From the NCBI GenBank assembly GCA_029260955.1, contig JAJDCF010000066.1, positions 1 through 11,154 on the forward strand: DNA of 11,154 nucleotides, written 5' to 3'. The position numbers and the translations under genes were made by a program. The notes beneath the pieces were generated by a model that did no database searches, was not told the DNA's origin, and was given only the letters and a program-made list of their open reading frames with translations. Below, piece after piece: positions 6,515 through 11,154 of this stretch; within the stretch, counting starts at the first letter, position 1; each line of letters opens with the position of its first letter. Source of the stretch: Patescibacteria group bacterium (GTDB taxonomy: Bacteria; Patescibacteriota; Gracilibacteria; UM-FILTER-43-11).

Positions 6515-7501
6515 TCAATTTTTTCTTGAATAGGCTAAATAGCCCACAAATACTAGGTTTACTCCGGGTACGAACACGAGTAATCCCAGCCACTTAGATT
6601 TCTTTAGCAGGTTGGTCATTTCCATCCAGGTCAAAGCCATAAATATCAAGTTCACTACGGGAATTAGGTACGTCAAATACCACCATCTTGGCTTTTTTGC
6701 CATATCCACCCAATAAAAAATATTTATTATTGGTAGCCAGGCCAGGTAGCTGTCGTTGGTTTTGGTTTTGTCTGCAATCACTTTGAATGAGCTGGCCAGA
6801 TAAATGTATGTTGCGATCAATATTGGCACATTGAATTCACCGTATTGATTGTTGGCTACCATTACAAAAACTAAAAAGGCAGCTACTGCTATGAGTAATT
6901 TCTTGATAATAGGCCATGCTCTGCTTTTGGAGCCAGTAGCACTGAAGGCTTTGGATTTAATCTTTATATTCGACTTCTTCTTGCCATCTGGTTCTCGTAA
7001 AACTTTGTAGACCTTGATTTCATGAGGAATGCCTTTTAAATGACGATGTCCTACTTCGGAAGAGGGAACTTCACTCTTATTCATGGCCAAATAAACGGCT
7101 TCTGTAAAATAAATTTCGTTTGGTTCAGCGATTCCTTCGATGCGAGAAGTAATGTTTACTGCTTCGCCAAAGACATCATTGTTTTTCATGGTTACTTCGC
7201 CTGAATTGATGGCAATTCGTACTTCCATCTTTTCATCATGCTCTACATCTTCGTTGTGCTTGCGCAGATTATTTTGTACTTCTATCCCACAAAGAACGGC
7301 ATCGGTTGGACTTTCGAAGGTTACCAAAAAAGCATCGCCCACAGTTTTTACTATATTCCCTCCGAATTGCTCAAAAATGGGTCGCACCAGGTCGTCGTGC
7401 AATTCCAAAAGCCGAAGAAGCTCTTGTCTGGTCTGCCTTGAGGATCGATCTGTAAAGTTCTTGAGGTCCGTGAACATCACGGTAAGGTGTTTTGTCTGCA
7501 T
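6515..7501 (-). CDS. Class III adenylate cyclase fused to a C-terminal membrane domain
   Basis: A 328-residue protein. Residues 5-170 form a class III cyclase domain with every canonical active-site residue: metal aspartates D12 (FTDLKNFT) and D56 (KTVGDAF), adenine-selecting K52 and D109 (NNDVFGEAVN), and transition-state N116 and R120 (VNITSR). This pattern predicts ATP to cAMP. A basic linker (171-198) leads to about four to five hydrophobic helices (200-323) containing AWLPIINIFYWVDMAKKPRWWYLTYLIPVVNLIF, which resembles the small DUF5684-type membrane domain. The catalytic head precedes the membrane part, the reverse of most receptor cyclases. The ATG at 7501 lies at the expected transcription start of a perfect extended -10 box, so the mRNA is probably leaderless. 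It is divergent from tRNA-Asn. No cAMP receptor is in the window. Confidence 0.87.
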   Translation of the reverse strand: MQTKHLTVMFTDLKNFTDRSSRQTRQELLRLLELHDDLVRPIFEQFGGNIVKTVGDAFLVTFESPTDAVLCGIEVQNNLRKHNEDVEHDEKMEVRIAINSGEVTMKNNDVFGEAVNITSRIEGIAEPNEIYFTEAVYLAMNKSEVPSSEVGHRHLKGIPHEIKVYKVLREPDGKKKSNIKIKSKAFSATGSKSRAWPIIKKLLIAVAAFLVFVMVANNQYGEFNVPILIATYIYLASSFKVIADKTKTNDSYLAWLPIINIFYWVDMAKKPRWWYLTYLIPVVNLIFMALTWMEMTNLLKKSKWLGLLVFVPGVNLVFVGYLAYSRKN

Positions 7502-7507
7502 GTGTGC

Positions 7508-7516
7508 ATTATATCA
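7508..7516 (-). promoter_or_regulatory. Extended -10 promoter giving a leaderless cyclase mRNA
   Basis: The minus strand reads TGATATAAT, a perfect TGnTATAAT extended -10 box, with no good -35 (TTAATC at the 17-nt spacing). The start point 6-8 nt downstream falls at 7500-7502, on the cyclase ATG itself (7501), which explains the missing Shine-Dalgarno. Confidence 0.6.
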
Positions 7517-7528
7517 CTCAACTTCATC

Positions 7529-7557
7529 TTGATTAAAACAAAAAGCTCAGCTAAATT
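7529..7557 (+). promoter_or_regulatory. Candidate tRNA-Asn promoter
   Basis: TTGATT (7529-7534) and TAAATT (7552-7557), each 4/6, with 17-nt spacing, would start transcription near 7564, about 15 nt before the mature tRNA. The perfect TATAAT at 7574-7579 cannot serve the tRNA because its last base is the tRNA's first base. Confidence 0.38.
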
Positions 7558-7578
7558 GTTGAGGCAATTTGGTTATAA

Positions 7579-7653
7579 TCCTCGGTAGCTCAGTGGTAGA
7601 GCGTCCGGCTGTTAACCGGTAGGTCACTGGTTCGAATCCAGTCCGAGGAGCCA
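7579..7653 (+). tRNA. tRNA-Asn (anticodon GUU)
   Basis: A complete 75-nt cloverleaf with encoded CCA. Acceptor stem TCCTCGG (7579-7585) pairs with CCGAGGA (7643-7649), discriminator G7650, CCA 7651-7653. D stem is GCTC/GAGC (7588-7591/7599-7602). The anticodon arm has loop CTGTTAA with GTT at 7611-7613; its stem TCCGG/CCGGT has one U-U mismatch at the outermost pair. The T stem ACTGG/CCAGT is perfect and the T loop is TTCGAAT. The last 16 nt (7638-7653) are repeated exactly at 7786-7801. Confidence 0.97.
7638..7653 (+). repeat. Direct repeat copy 1: tRNA 3' end
   Basis: CCAGTCCGAGGAGCCA, the 3' half of the T stem through CCA. It recurs without mismatch at 7786-7801, a period of 148 nt. tRNA 3' ends are the classic target (attB) of site-specific recombinases, so the pair resembles att sites, although only 132 bp lie between them. 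Confidence 0.75.
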
Positions 7654-7657
7654 TACA

Positions 7658-7676
7658 AAAAAAGTGAAGCTTTTTT
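7658..7676 (+). terminator. A/T-rich hairpin directly behind tRNA-Asn
   Basis: AAAAAAGT and GCTTTTTT can pair around a GAA loop, 4 nt past the tRNA CCA. The T6 arm doubles as the U-tract, and the structure is readable from both strands. The stem has a single G-C pair and a G-T wobble, so termination is uncertain and read-through into the following unit is plausible. Confidence 0.42.
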
Positions 7677-7801
7677 GGGATGGTGACGAAGGACGCAGAT
7701 GAGAACCATGGTTCGAGACGAAAACTGAGCTTAGCGATGATTTGAGTCCTCGACCTCGCAGGCGAAGCCGAGAATGTAAGAGTACCCAGTCCGAGGAGCC
7801 A
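7677..7801 (+). ncRNA. tRNA-tail unit: possible structured RNA or tRNA-targeted element
   Basis: A non-coding stretch between the tRNA and the next promoter that repeats pieces of the tRNA in order: GGTTCGA of the T arm (7710-7716), TCCTCG of the 5' acceptor strand (7747-7752) and the exact 16-nt 3' end (7786-7801). It also holds a perfect 12-bp palindrome GAACCATGGTTC (7703-7714) and a hairpin CTC-gca-GGC/gaa/GCC-GAG (7755-7772) capped by the very stable GCGAAGC motif. TCCTCG (7747-7752) can pair with CGAGGA (7792-7797), leaving G-CCA as a tail, like a 55-nt miniature of the tRNA acceptor end. Transcription would end at the hairpin at 7799-7824. No known RNA family was recognised; function is unknown and RNA status is inferred. 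Confidence 0.4.
7786..7801 (+). repeat. Direct repeat copy 2: tRNA-Asn 3' end
   Basis: An exact 16/16 copy of tRNA positions 7638-7653, including discriminator G and CCA, but without a T loop or the rest of a tRNA in front. The sequences after both CCA ends are also reminiscent of each other (AGTG, then GCTTTTTT, then ATG within 25 nt), as if the 3' flank had been duplicated together with the tail. Confidence 0.75.
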
Positions 7802-7824
7802 ACTATTTACATAGTGGCTTTTTT
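7799..7824 (+). terminator. Intrinsic terminator of the tRNA / tRNA-tail transcript
   Basis: ACTAT (7802-7806) pairs with ATAGT (7811-7815), extended past a bulged A by CC (7799-7800) with GG (7816-7817), and is followed by T6 (7819-7824). The stem uses the CC of the second CCA end. Its loop and 3' arm overlap the -35 region of the promoter for the gene at 7861. Confidence 0.55.
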
Positions 7825-7834
7825 ATGTTATAAT
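7806..7834 (+). promoter_or_regulatory. Near-consensus promoter of the 507-residue protein gene
   Basis: TTTACA (7806-7811, 5/6), a 17-nt spacer ending in TGT, and TATAAT (7829-7834, 6/6) form the best promoter in the window, with an extended -10 TG. Transcription would start near 7841, about 20 nt before the ATG, with no Shine-Dalgarno in the leader. Predicted to be strong and constitutive. Confidence 0.65.
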
Positions 7835-7860
7835 AACTCTATCTGTTTAATTATTAATTT

Positions 7861-9384
7861 ATGGCTTCAGCTTCAGATATAAATGAAGATCAGTTCGAAT
7901 TGCTAGGTAAGGAATCCACCGATGCTCAAAGAAGAGTTATTCGGGAGCTTTTGGGCTTAACAGCTGATTTGCCTAAAACAGAATTATTAGAACGTCTTGC
8001 TGAAGCACAAGGCCATGCCAGAGCAATAGAGTATGATGCTTTTGATCAGATTTTAGACGAAGAACGCGAAAAGCTTATAGCAGATAAAAATGAGGTTATA
8101 GAAGCGTTTGAAAGTGCTGGATTAGAACTTCCTCATGACTTAAAAGATATGTTAAATGAGGCCCCTCGATATCAAGGGGGTCGAGATGGCTGTGGACTTA
8201 GTAAGGCAAGTCGATTTTTAGCAAAATGGGTACATGGTAAGTCATATCGAGTAAAAATACAGGTTAGTGATGACTATAAAGCAGCTTTGGGGCAAATTGA
8301 TCCGAGGGGAATGAAGCCTGAGAGCAAGCTTATTTTTGGTTTGCTGGCTGATATTCATGATGTACGCCCAAAGAATCCTGGTGTAACACAGTTGCCAGCC
8401 ATAGAGGAAAGAGTGAAGATTGGGACTTGTAGCACGGCTGAAGCGTATTTTCTCGATTATTTGTATGATACTGGATGGCCAATTGTTGGTGACAAGAAAA
8501 TGAATATTGTCCTCAACGAAAATGGTGATGCTTTATTTATCGAAAAAATTGGTTTGGGTGAAAATCATTCTGCAATATCACTAAAGGAATTTTATGTGAA
8601 CGACGTACTAATTCCGCCTGGTAGCTTAGTGGCCTTAAAATATTCTGACGAAAAAATTGGACCGCCCACCATATCTCATAAAGGCAATATCATTCAATCT
8701 TCAGATCTGGAAGGGGTAGAATTCTTGCGATTTACAACTCTGGTAGTAAAGCCAGAAGATCGTGGTCGCGCGTTTTGGTCACATCTGCTTTTTCAAATAC
8801 AGAATGGCATGCCAGGTGCAGCAAGGGTTTCGATTAATGATTTTATCAATAAAGCACGTTCAGAGACCGATCCCAATATGCCGGATGGAGTAAAAAGGGA
8901 GTTAATGAAAATCCATTCCTACTTGCAATCGCCAACTGAGGCAGGTTTAGTGAATGAAGAGACACTAACTGCAGAAGCAAAACGATATTTAGAAGCAAAA
9001 AAACAATATCTTATTCAACGTGAACGCGAAGAAGTAGAAAATGCTGTAAAAAATGCTGAACAAGAGAGAGAATTCGAAAGGGCAAGCAGAATATACGCAA
9101 AATTAAAAGGTGATCCAGTATTTGAGCAGATCCGAATAGAGGAGGCACTTGAGCATATTAGGGAATACATGGAAGAGCATGAAGATGATTCTTTTAATAA
9201 CACATACAAATGTGAAATGACACCAGATGGATATCTATTAGAGAAAGATGGCAGTAAATCATATACGCGTGTGACTGGTTATGATGTTGGGCGCAACTCT
9301 TATTCGGTGGTATTAGCACGGGCTGTAAGAGTATACGAACGTCGTTATCCTAATAGAATTGCTGAATTAGAGATGAATGTGTAA
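7861..9384 (+). CDS. Unrecognised 507-residue cytoplasmic protein
   Basis: I do not recognise this protein. It has no signal peptide and no membrane helix. Residues 1-100 are acidic and mainly helical; 125-330 look like mixed alpha/beta with strand-like runs (MNIVLNENGDALFIEKI, 214-230; DVLIPPGSLVALKYSD, 248-263; FLRFTTLVVKPEDRGRAFW, 288-306); 365-412 is a highly charged helix likely to form a coiled coil (KRYLEAKKQYLIQREREEVE); the last 95 residues are again mixed. The GRDGCGLSKASRFLAKW segment (107-123) may be functional, but no catalytic motif can be named. Composition is AT-rich compared with the left half of the window. It has its own near-consensus promoter and lies between tRNA-Asn 3'-end copies at 7786 and 9398, so it may be the cargo of a small integrated element. 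Confidence 0.8.
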   Translation: MASASDINEDQFELLGKESTDAQRRVIRELLGLTADLPKTELLERLAEAQGHARAIEYDAFDQILDEEREKLIADKNEVIEAFESAGLELPHDLKDMLNEAPRYQGGRDGCGLSKASRFLAKWVHGKSYRVKIQVSDDYKAALGQIDPRGMKPESKLIFGLLADIHDVRPKNPGVTQLPAIEERVKIGTCSTAEAYFLDYLYDTGWPIVGDKKMNIVLNENGDALFIEKIGLGENHSAISLKEFYVNDVLIPPGSLVALKYSDEKIGPPTISHKGNIIQSSDLEGVEFLRFTTLVVKPEDRGRAFWSHLLFQIQNGMPGAARVSINDFINKARSETDPNMPDGVKRELMKIHSYLQSPTEAGLVNEETLTAEAKRYLEAKKQYLIQREREEVENAVKNAEQEREFERASRIYAKLKGDPVFEQIRIEEALEHIREYMEEHEDDSFNNTYKCEMTPDGYLLEKDGSKSYTRVTGYDVGRNSYSVVLARAVRVYERRYPNRIAELEMNV

Positions 9385-9397
9385 TTACATCACAAAA

Positions 9398-9437
9398 CTA
9401 GTCCGAACTTCGTCTACTTAAAGGGAGCCATCTATAT
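9398..9437 (+). repeat. Split, degenerate third copy of the tRNA-Asn 3' end
   Basis: CTAGTCCGA (9398-9406, 8/9 to the tRNA) and GGAGCCATCTATAT (9424-9437, 12/14 to 7795-7808 including the flank after CCA) occur in the same order as in the tRNA tail, separated by 17 extra nt (9407-9423). It lies 14 nt past the stop of the 507-residue gene. Two matching blocks in order make chance less likely, but each is short. Confidence 0.4.
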
Positions 9438-9460
9438 TTGGCTTATTCAGACTTTTTTTT
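9426..9460 (+). terminator. Weak terminator candidate behind the 507-residue gene
   Basis: AGCCA (9426-9430) pairs with TGGCT (9439-9443) around an 8-nt loop; a T8 run follows at 9453-9460 after a 9-nt gap. The gap and short stem make it marginal. It overlaps the 3' end of the convergent zinc-ribbon gene. Confidence 0.28.
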
Positions 9461-9625
9461 CATCCCAAGTATCTTGTACATTCCGCATCCACATACTTCG
9501 CATTTTCCCTTCATAGCGGCGCGGCCATTCTTCATTTTCACCTCCTCAGCATCTACCATATTTCTATCCTTTTCCTTACATTTGACGCAATATCCTGTTT
9601 CCATTTTTTTATCTTCATCTTCCAT
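9443..9625 (-). CDS. DUF5679-like zinc-ribbon mini-protein
   Basis: A 60-residue protein with two zinc knuckles, CVKC (Cys13, Cys16) and CEVC (Cys42, Cys45; an extra Cys47 follows), spaced by VDAEEVKMKNGRAAMKGK. GYCVKCKEKDRNMVDAEEVKMKNGRAA closely follows the DUF5679 pattern, common as a stand-alone small protein in CPR and other bacteria; its function is unknown, though a nucleic-acid or protein-binding zinc ribbon is expected. An acidic lead (MEDEDKKM) and a basic tail (MKKKSE) flank the core. ATG 9625 is taken; ATG 9604 (METGYCVKC) is an alternative. No Shine-Dalgarno is present; a -10-like TACAAT lies at 9646-9641. It is divergent from the DUF1905 gene. Confidence 0.82.
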   Translation of the reverse strand: MEDEDKKMETGYCVKCKEKDRNMVDAEEVKMKNGRAAMKGKCEVCGCGMYKILGMKKKSE

Positions 9626-9702
9626 GTTGTATTTTGGTTAATTGTATATTGACTTGAGGTTATCGTATTTGTTTGTTTGATTCAAGAGGAAATGTGTGTT
9701 TT

Positions 9703-9711
9703 TGGTATAAT
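9703..9711 (+). promoter_or_regulatory. Extended -10 promoter giving a leaderless DUF1905 mRNA
   Basis: TGGTATAAT is a perfect TGnTATAAT box ending at 9711. The ATG at 9718 lies exactly where transcription should begin, so the mRNA is expected to have no 5' leader. No convincing -35 is seen. The arrangement mirrors that of the cyclase gene. Confidence 0.6.
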
Positions 9712-9717
9712 CAAACT

Positions 9718-10011
9718 ATGGATCCAACATTTACACTTAAAGCAAAGATTTGGCTATGGCAAGGTAAGGCGGCTTGGCATTTTATTACGATTCCCGCTGG
9801 ATTATCGGCTGATATCAAGGGCTTTGATGAAATGCCAAGAAGGGGATTCGGCTCTGTTCCAGTGAAAGTGACTATTGGCTCGACCACATGGAAGACTAGT
9901 ATTTTTCCGCAAAAGAAAGGTACTTATATCCTTCCTTTAAAGGCTGATGTTCGAAAGAAGGAAGGAGTTGCGGAAGGAGATGCTGTTCAGATAGTAATCG
10001 CACTGCAGTAA
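9718..10011 (+). CDS. DUF1905 family protein
   Basis: A 97-residue single-domain protein. The whole length fits the DUF1905 pattern: FTLKAKIWLWQGKAAWHFITIP at the start, then RRGFGSVPVKVTIGSTTWKTSIFP, GTYILPLKADVRKKEGVAEGD and VQIVIAL at the end, predicting a small beta-barrel. The biochemical role of the family is not known to me; members are often fused to or found beside YdeI-like domains, absent here. The frame is open from 9673 (TTG), but ATG 9718 starts the conserved domain and coincides with the start point of a strong -10 box, so the shorter form is preferred. It is followed after 61 nt by the KaiC-like gene, which has its own -10 box. Confidence 0.85.
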   Translation: MDPTFTLKAKIWLWQGKAAWHFITIPAGLSADIKGFDEMPRRGFGSVPVKVTIGSTTWKTSIFPQKKGTYILPLKADVRKKEGVAEGDAVQIVIALQ

Positions 10012-10035
10012 GTCATGGCTTTTGTCTGCAAAATA

Positions 10036-10044
10036 TGCTATAAT
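10036..10044 (+). promoter_or_regulatory. Extended -10 promoter of the KaiC-like gene
   Basis: TGCTATAAT is a perfect TGnTATAAT box, with start point near 10051 and a leader of about 22 nt before ATG 10073. No Shine-Dalgarno and no clear -35 are seen. Confidence 0.55.
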
Positions 10045-10072
10045 TATGAGATTAATTTAGAGCATATTTGAA

Positions 10073-11154
10073 ATGACCTCTGACACACAAAAAGAACAAG
10101 TAACTGATTCAAGAATTCGTCCTACAGGAATAGGTGCATTTGACACGATTTTGAATGGTGGCCTTCCAAATAATGCAAGTGTTCTGTTGAGCGGTGATGC
10201 AGGCTCAGGGAAAACCACATTAGCTATGCAGTGGCTATTTGCCGGTTATAAGGAATATGGTGAGTCCGGTATTTACATTACCATGACAGAGCCAACCATT
10301 ACCTTGCTCAGGAATTTAGGTAACAACTCTTTTTACAGTAATGAATATTTGGCATCCTCCGATTTAAATGCTTCTAATTTTGGAAGTGAGATTGCCAGGC
10401 GTAAAGGTGTGCACTTGATTGACTTAAGGCAAATCATGGAGGAAGTAGGCCTTATGAAGTCCGAATACACTGATAAAGATTTGGACCTATTAGTTGAAAC
10501 GCTATTTAAACTTGTTTCACATGCAAACGTAAAAAGGGTGGTTCTGGATTCAATTACTGCGGTAGCCTACCTTTTAAAAGACGAATCTATGATTCGTAGC
10601 TTCATTTTTAAATTTGGTAAATATCTTGCTGCTGTTGAGTCAAATATTCTACTTATTAGTGAGGCTAAAAAAGATGAAGATAGTGTATTTGGTGTCGAGG
10701 AATTTATTTCTGATGGAGTAATCAGGTTAACCTATGGAACACCAGAAAAAAATCTTCCGCGCACATTAAGAGTAAAGAAATTACGTGGAGTTGATTTCAA
10801 TTCTAGACCTATATCATACGATATTACGAAGGATGGGCTTAAGTTTTTTGTTCGCACTAATAAAAGTCTAAACTTTTTAGCAGGCCAGAAGCGCATACCA
10901 ACCGGAATACCAGGATTTGAGAAAATTACTAAAGGAGGATACATAGAGGCATCTTCAGTTTTGATATCTGGACCTTCTGGAAGCGGCAAAACCTTACTTG
11001 CCCTGCAGTCTTTGGTTTCTTCTTTAGAAAGCGGACTTAAGGCCATCTATTTCTCATTTGAGGAGTCAAAGGATCAGCTTCTTAGAAATGCAAAGTCCTT
11101 TGGATGGGACCTTAAAGCATATGAGGAAAAGGGCTTACTGAAAATAGTTGTTGC
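10073..11154 (+). CDS. KaiC-like two-domain RecA-type ATPase (partial, 3' end missing)
   Basis: The open frame from ATG 10073 runs off the right edge after 360 codons. It contains one KaiC/RadA-like domain and the start of a second. Domain 1 has RPTGIGAFDTILNGGLP (16-32), Walker A GDAGSGKT (41-48), and Walker B RVVLDSI (155-161, D159). Domain 2 begins RIPTGIPGFEKITKGGYI (274-291) with Walker A GPSGSGKT (300-307) and the paired catalytic glutamates FSFEES (E330, E331). At the same place domain 1 has ITMTEPT, with only one glutamate. This tandem layout is that of KaiC and the broader circadian-program/KaiC-like ATPases used in signalling. kaiA and kaiB are not in the window, so a clock role should not be assumed. 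The phosphorylation-site region would lie beyond the edge. Confidence 0.9.
   Translation, partial: MTSDTQKEQVTDSRIRPTGIGAFDTILNGGLPNNASVLLSGDAGSGKTTLAMQWLFAGYKEYGESGIYITMTEPTITLLRNLGNNSFYSNEYLASSDLNASNFGSEIARRKGVHLIDLRQIMEEVGLMKSEYTDKDLDLLVETLFKLVSHANVKRVVLDSITAVAYLLKDESMIRSFIFKFGKYLAAVESNILLISEAKKDEDSVFGVEEFISDGVIRLTYGTPEKNLPRTLRVKKLRGVDFNSRPISYDITKDGLKFFVRTNKSLNFLAGQKRIPTGIPGFEKITKGGYIEASSVLISGPSGSGKTLLALQSLVSSLESGLKAIYFSFEESKDQLLRNAKSFGWDLKAYEEKGLLKIVV

Noticed and set aside
7574..7579. Perfect TATAAT just before tRNA-Asn as its promoter
   Set aside because: Its last base is the first base of the mature tRNA, so transcription would start inside the acceptor stem.
7677..7801. Second complete tRNA or a tmRNA
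   Set aside because: Only tRNA-like words are present; there is no D arm, anticodon arm or closed T arm, and no tag reading frame.
9673..9717. TTG start adding 15 residues to the DUF1905 protein
   Set aside because: The added residues lie before the conserved domain and cover the strong -10 box at 9706-9711, so they would not be transcribed from it.
1..11154. CRISPR array or defence island
   Set aside because: No regularly spaced direct repeats, Cas proteins, restriction or toxin-antitoxin motifs were seen.
1..11154. Alternative genetic code with TGA as glycine, as in some Gracilibacteria-related lineages
   Set aside because: Recognisable genes end properly at TGA (for example the antiporter at 1315 and mnmA at 3607), and no conserved frame continues through TGA.

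Overview
The window looks like bacterial chromosome from an uncultivated lineage, most likely Patescibacteria (Candidate Phyla Radiation). This rests on a TRM11-like methyltransferase with a divergent catalytic motif, a DUF5679-type mini zinc-ribbon protein, convergent genes whose ends overlap, and many genes without Shine-Dalgarno sequences that sit close behind strong extended -10 boxes. That placement is inference; nothing in the window fixes the phylum. TGA, TAA and TAG all act as stops. Coding is dense on both strands and most genes appear to be single transcription units.

Left part (1-4600, about 43% GC on sampled lines): the N-terminus of an exported or anchored protein running off the left edge; divergent from it a TRM11-like RNA methyltransferase; convergent with that a CPA2-type Na+/H+ antiporter; divergent from the antiporter the tRNA 2-thiouridylase mnmA; and convergent with mnmA the quinolinate synthase nadA. 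The convergent pairs overlap by 8 and 17 bp.

Middle part (4660-6515): a clearly GC-richer block (about 57% on sampled lines) with one NhaD/ArsB-like transporter, a true Shine-Dalgarno sequence, a GC-rich hairpin behind it and a REP-like inverted repeat in front. It looks like a horizontally acquired module. It is followed by a class III nucleotide cyclase fused to a C-terminal membrane domain, which appears to be made from a leaderless mRNA.

Right part (7500-11154, about 40% GC or lower): tRNA-Asn(GUU), directly followed by a 148-nt unit that ends in an exact 16-nt copy of the tRNA 3' end including CCA. Next come a terminator overlapping a near-consensus promoter, an unrecognised 507-residue protein, and a third, split copy of the tRNA 3'-end sequence. 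Then come a DUF5679 zinc ribbon, a DUF1905 protein (probably leaderless), and the first 360 residues of a two-domain KaiC-like ATPase that runs off the right edge.

The most unusual part is 7579-9437. One complete tRNA gene and two derivatives of its 3' end bracket a gene of unknown function, which suggests a small tRNA-targeted mobile or duplicated element, a structured RNA, or both.
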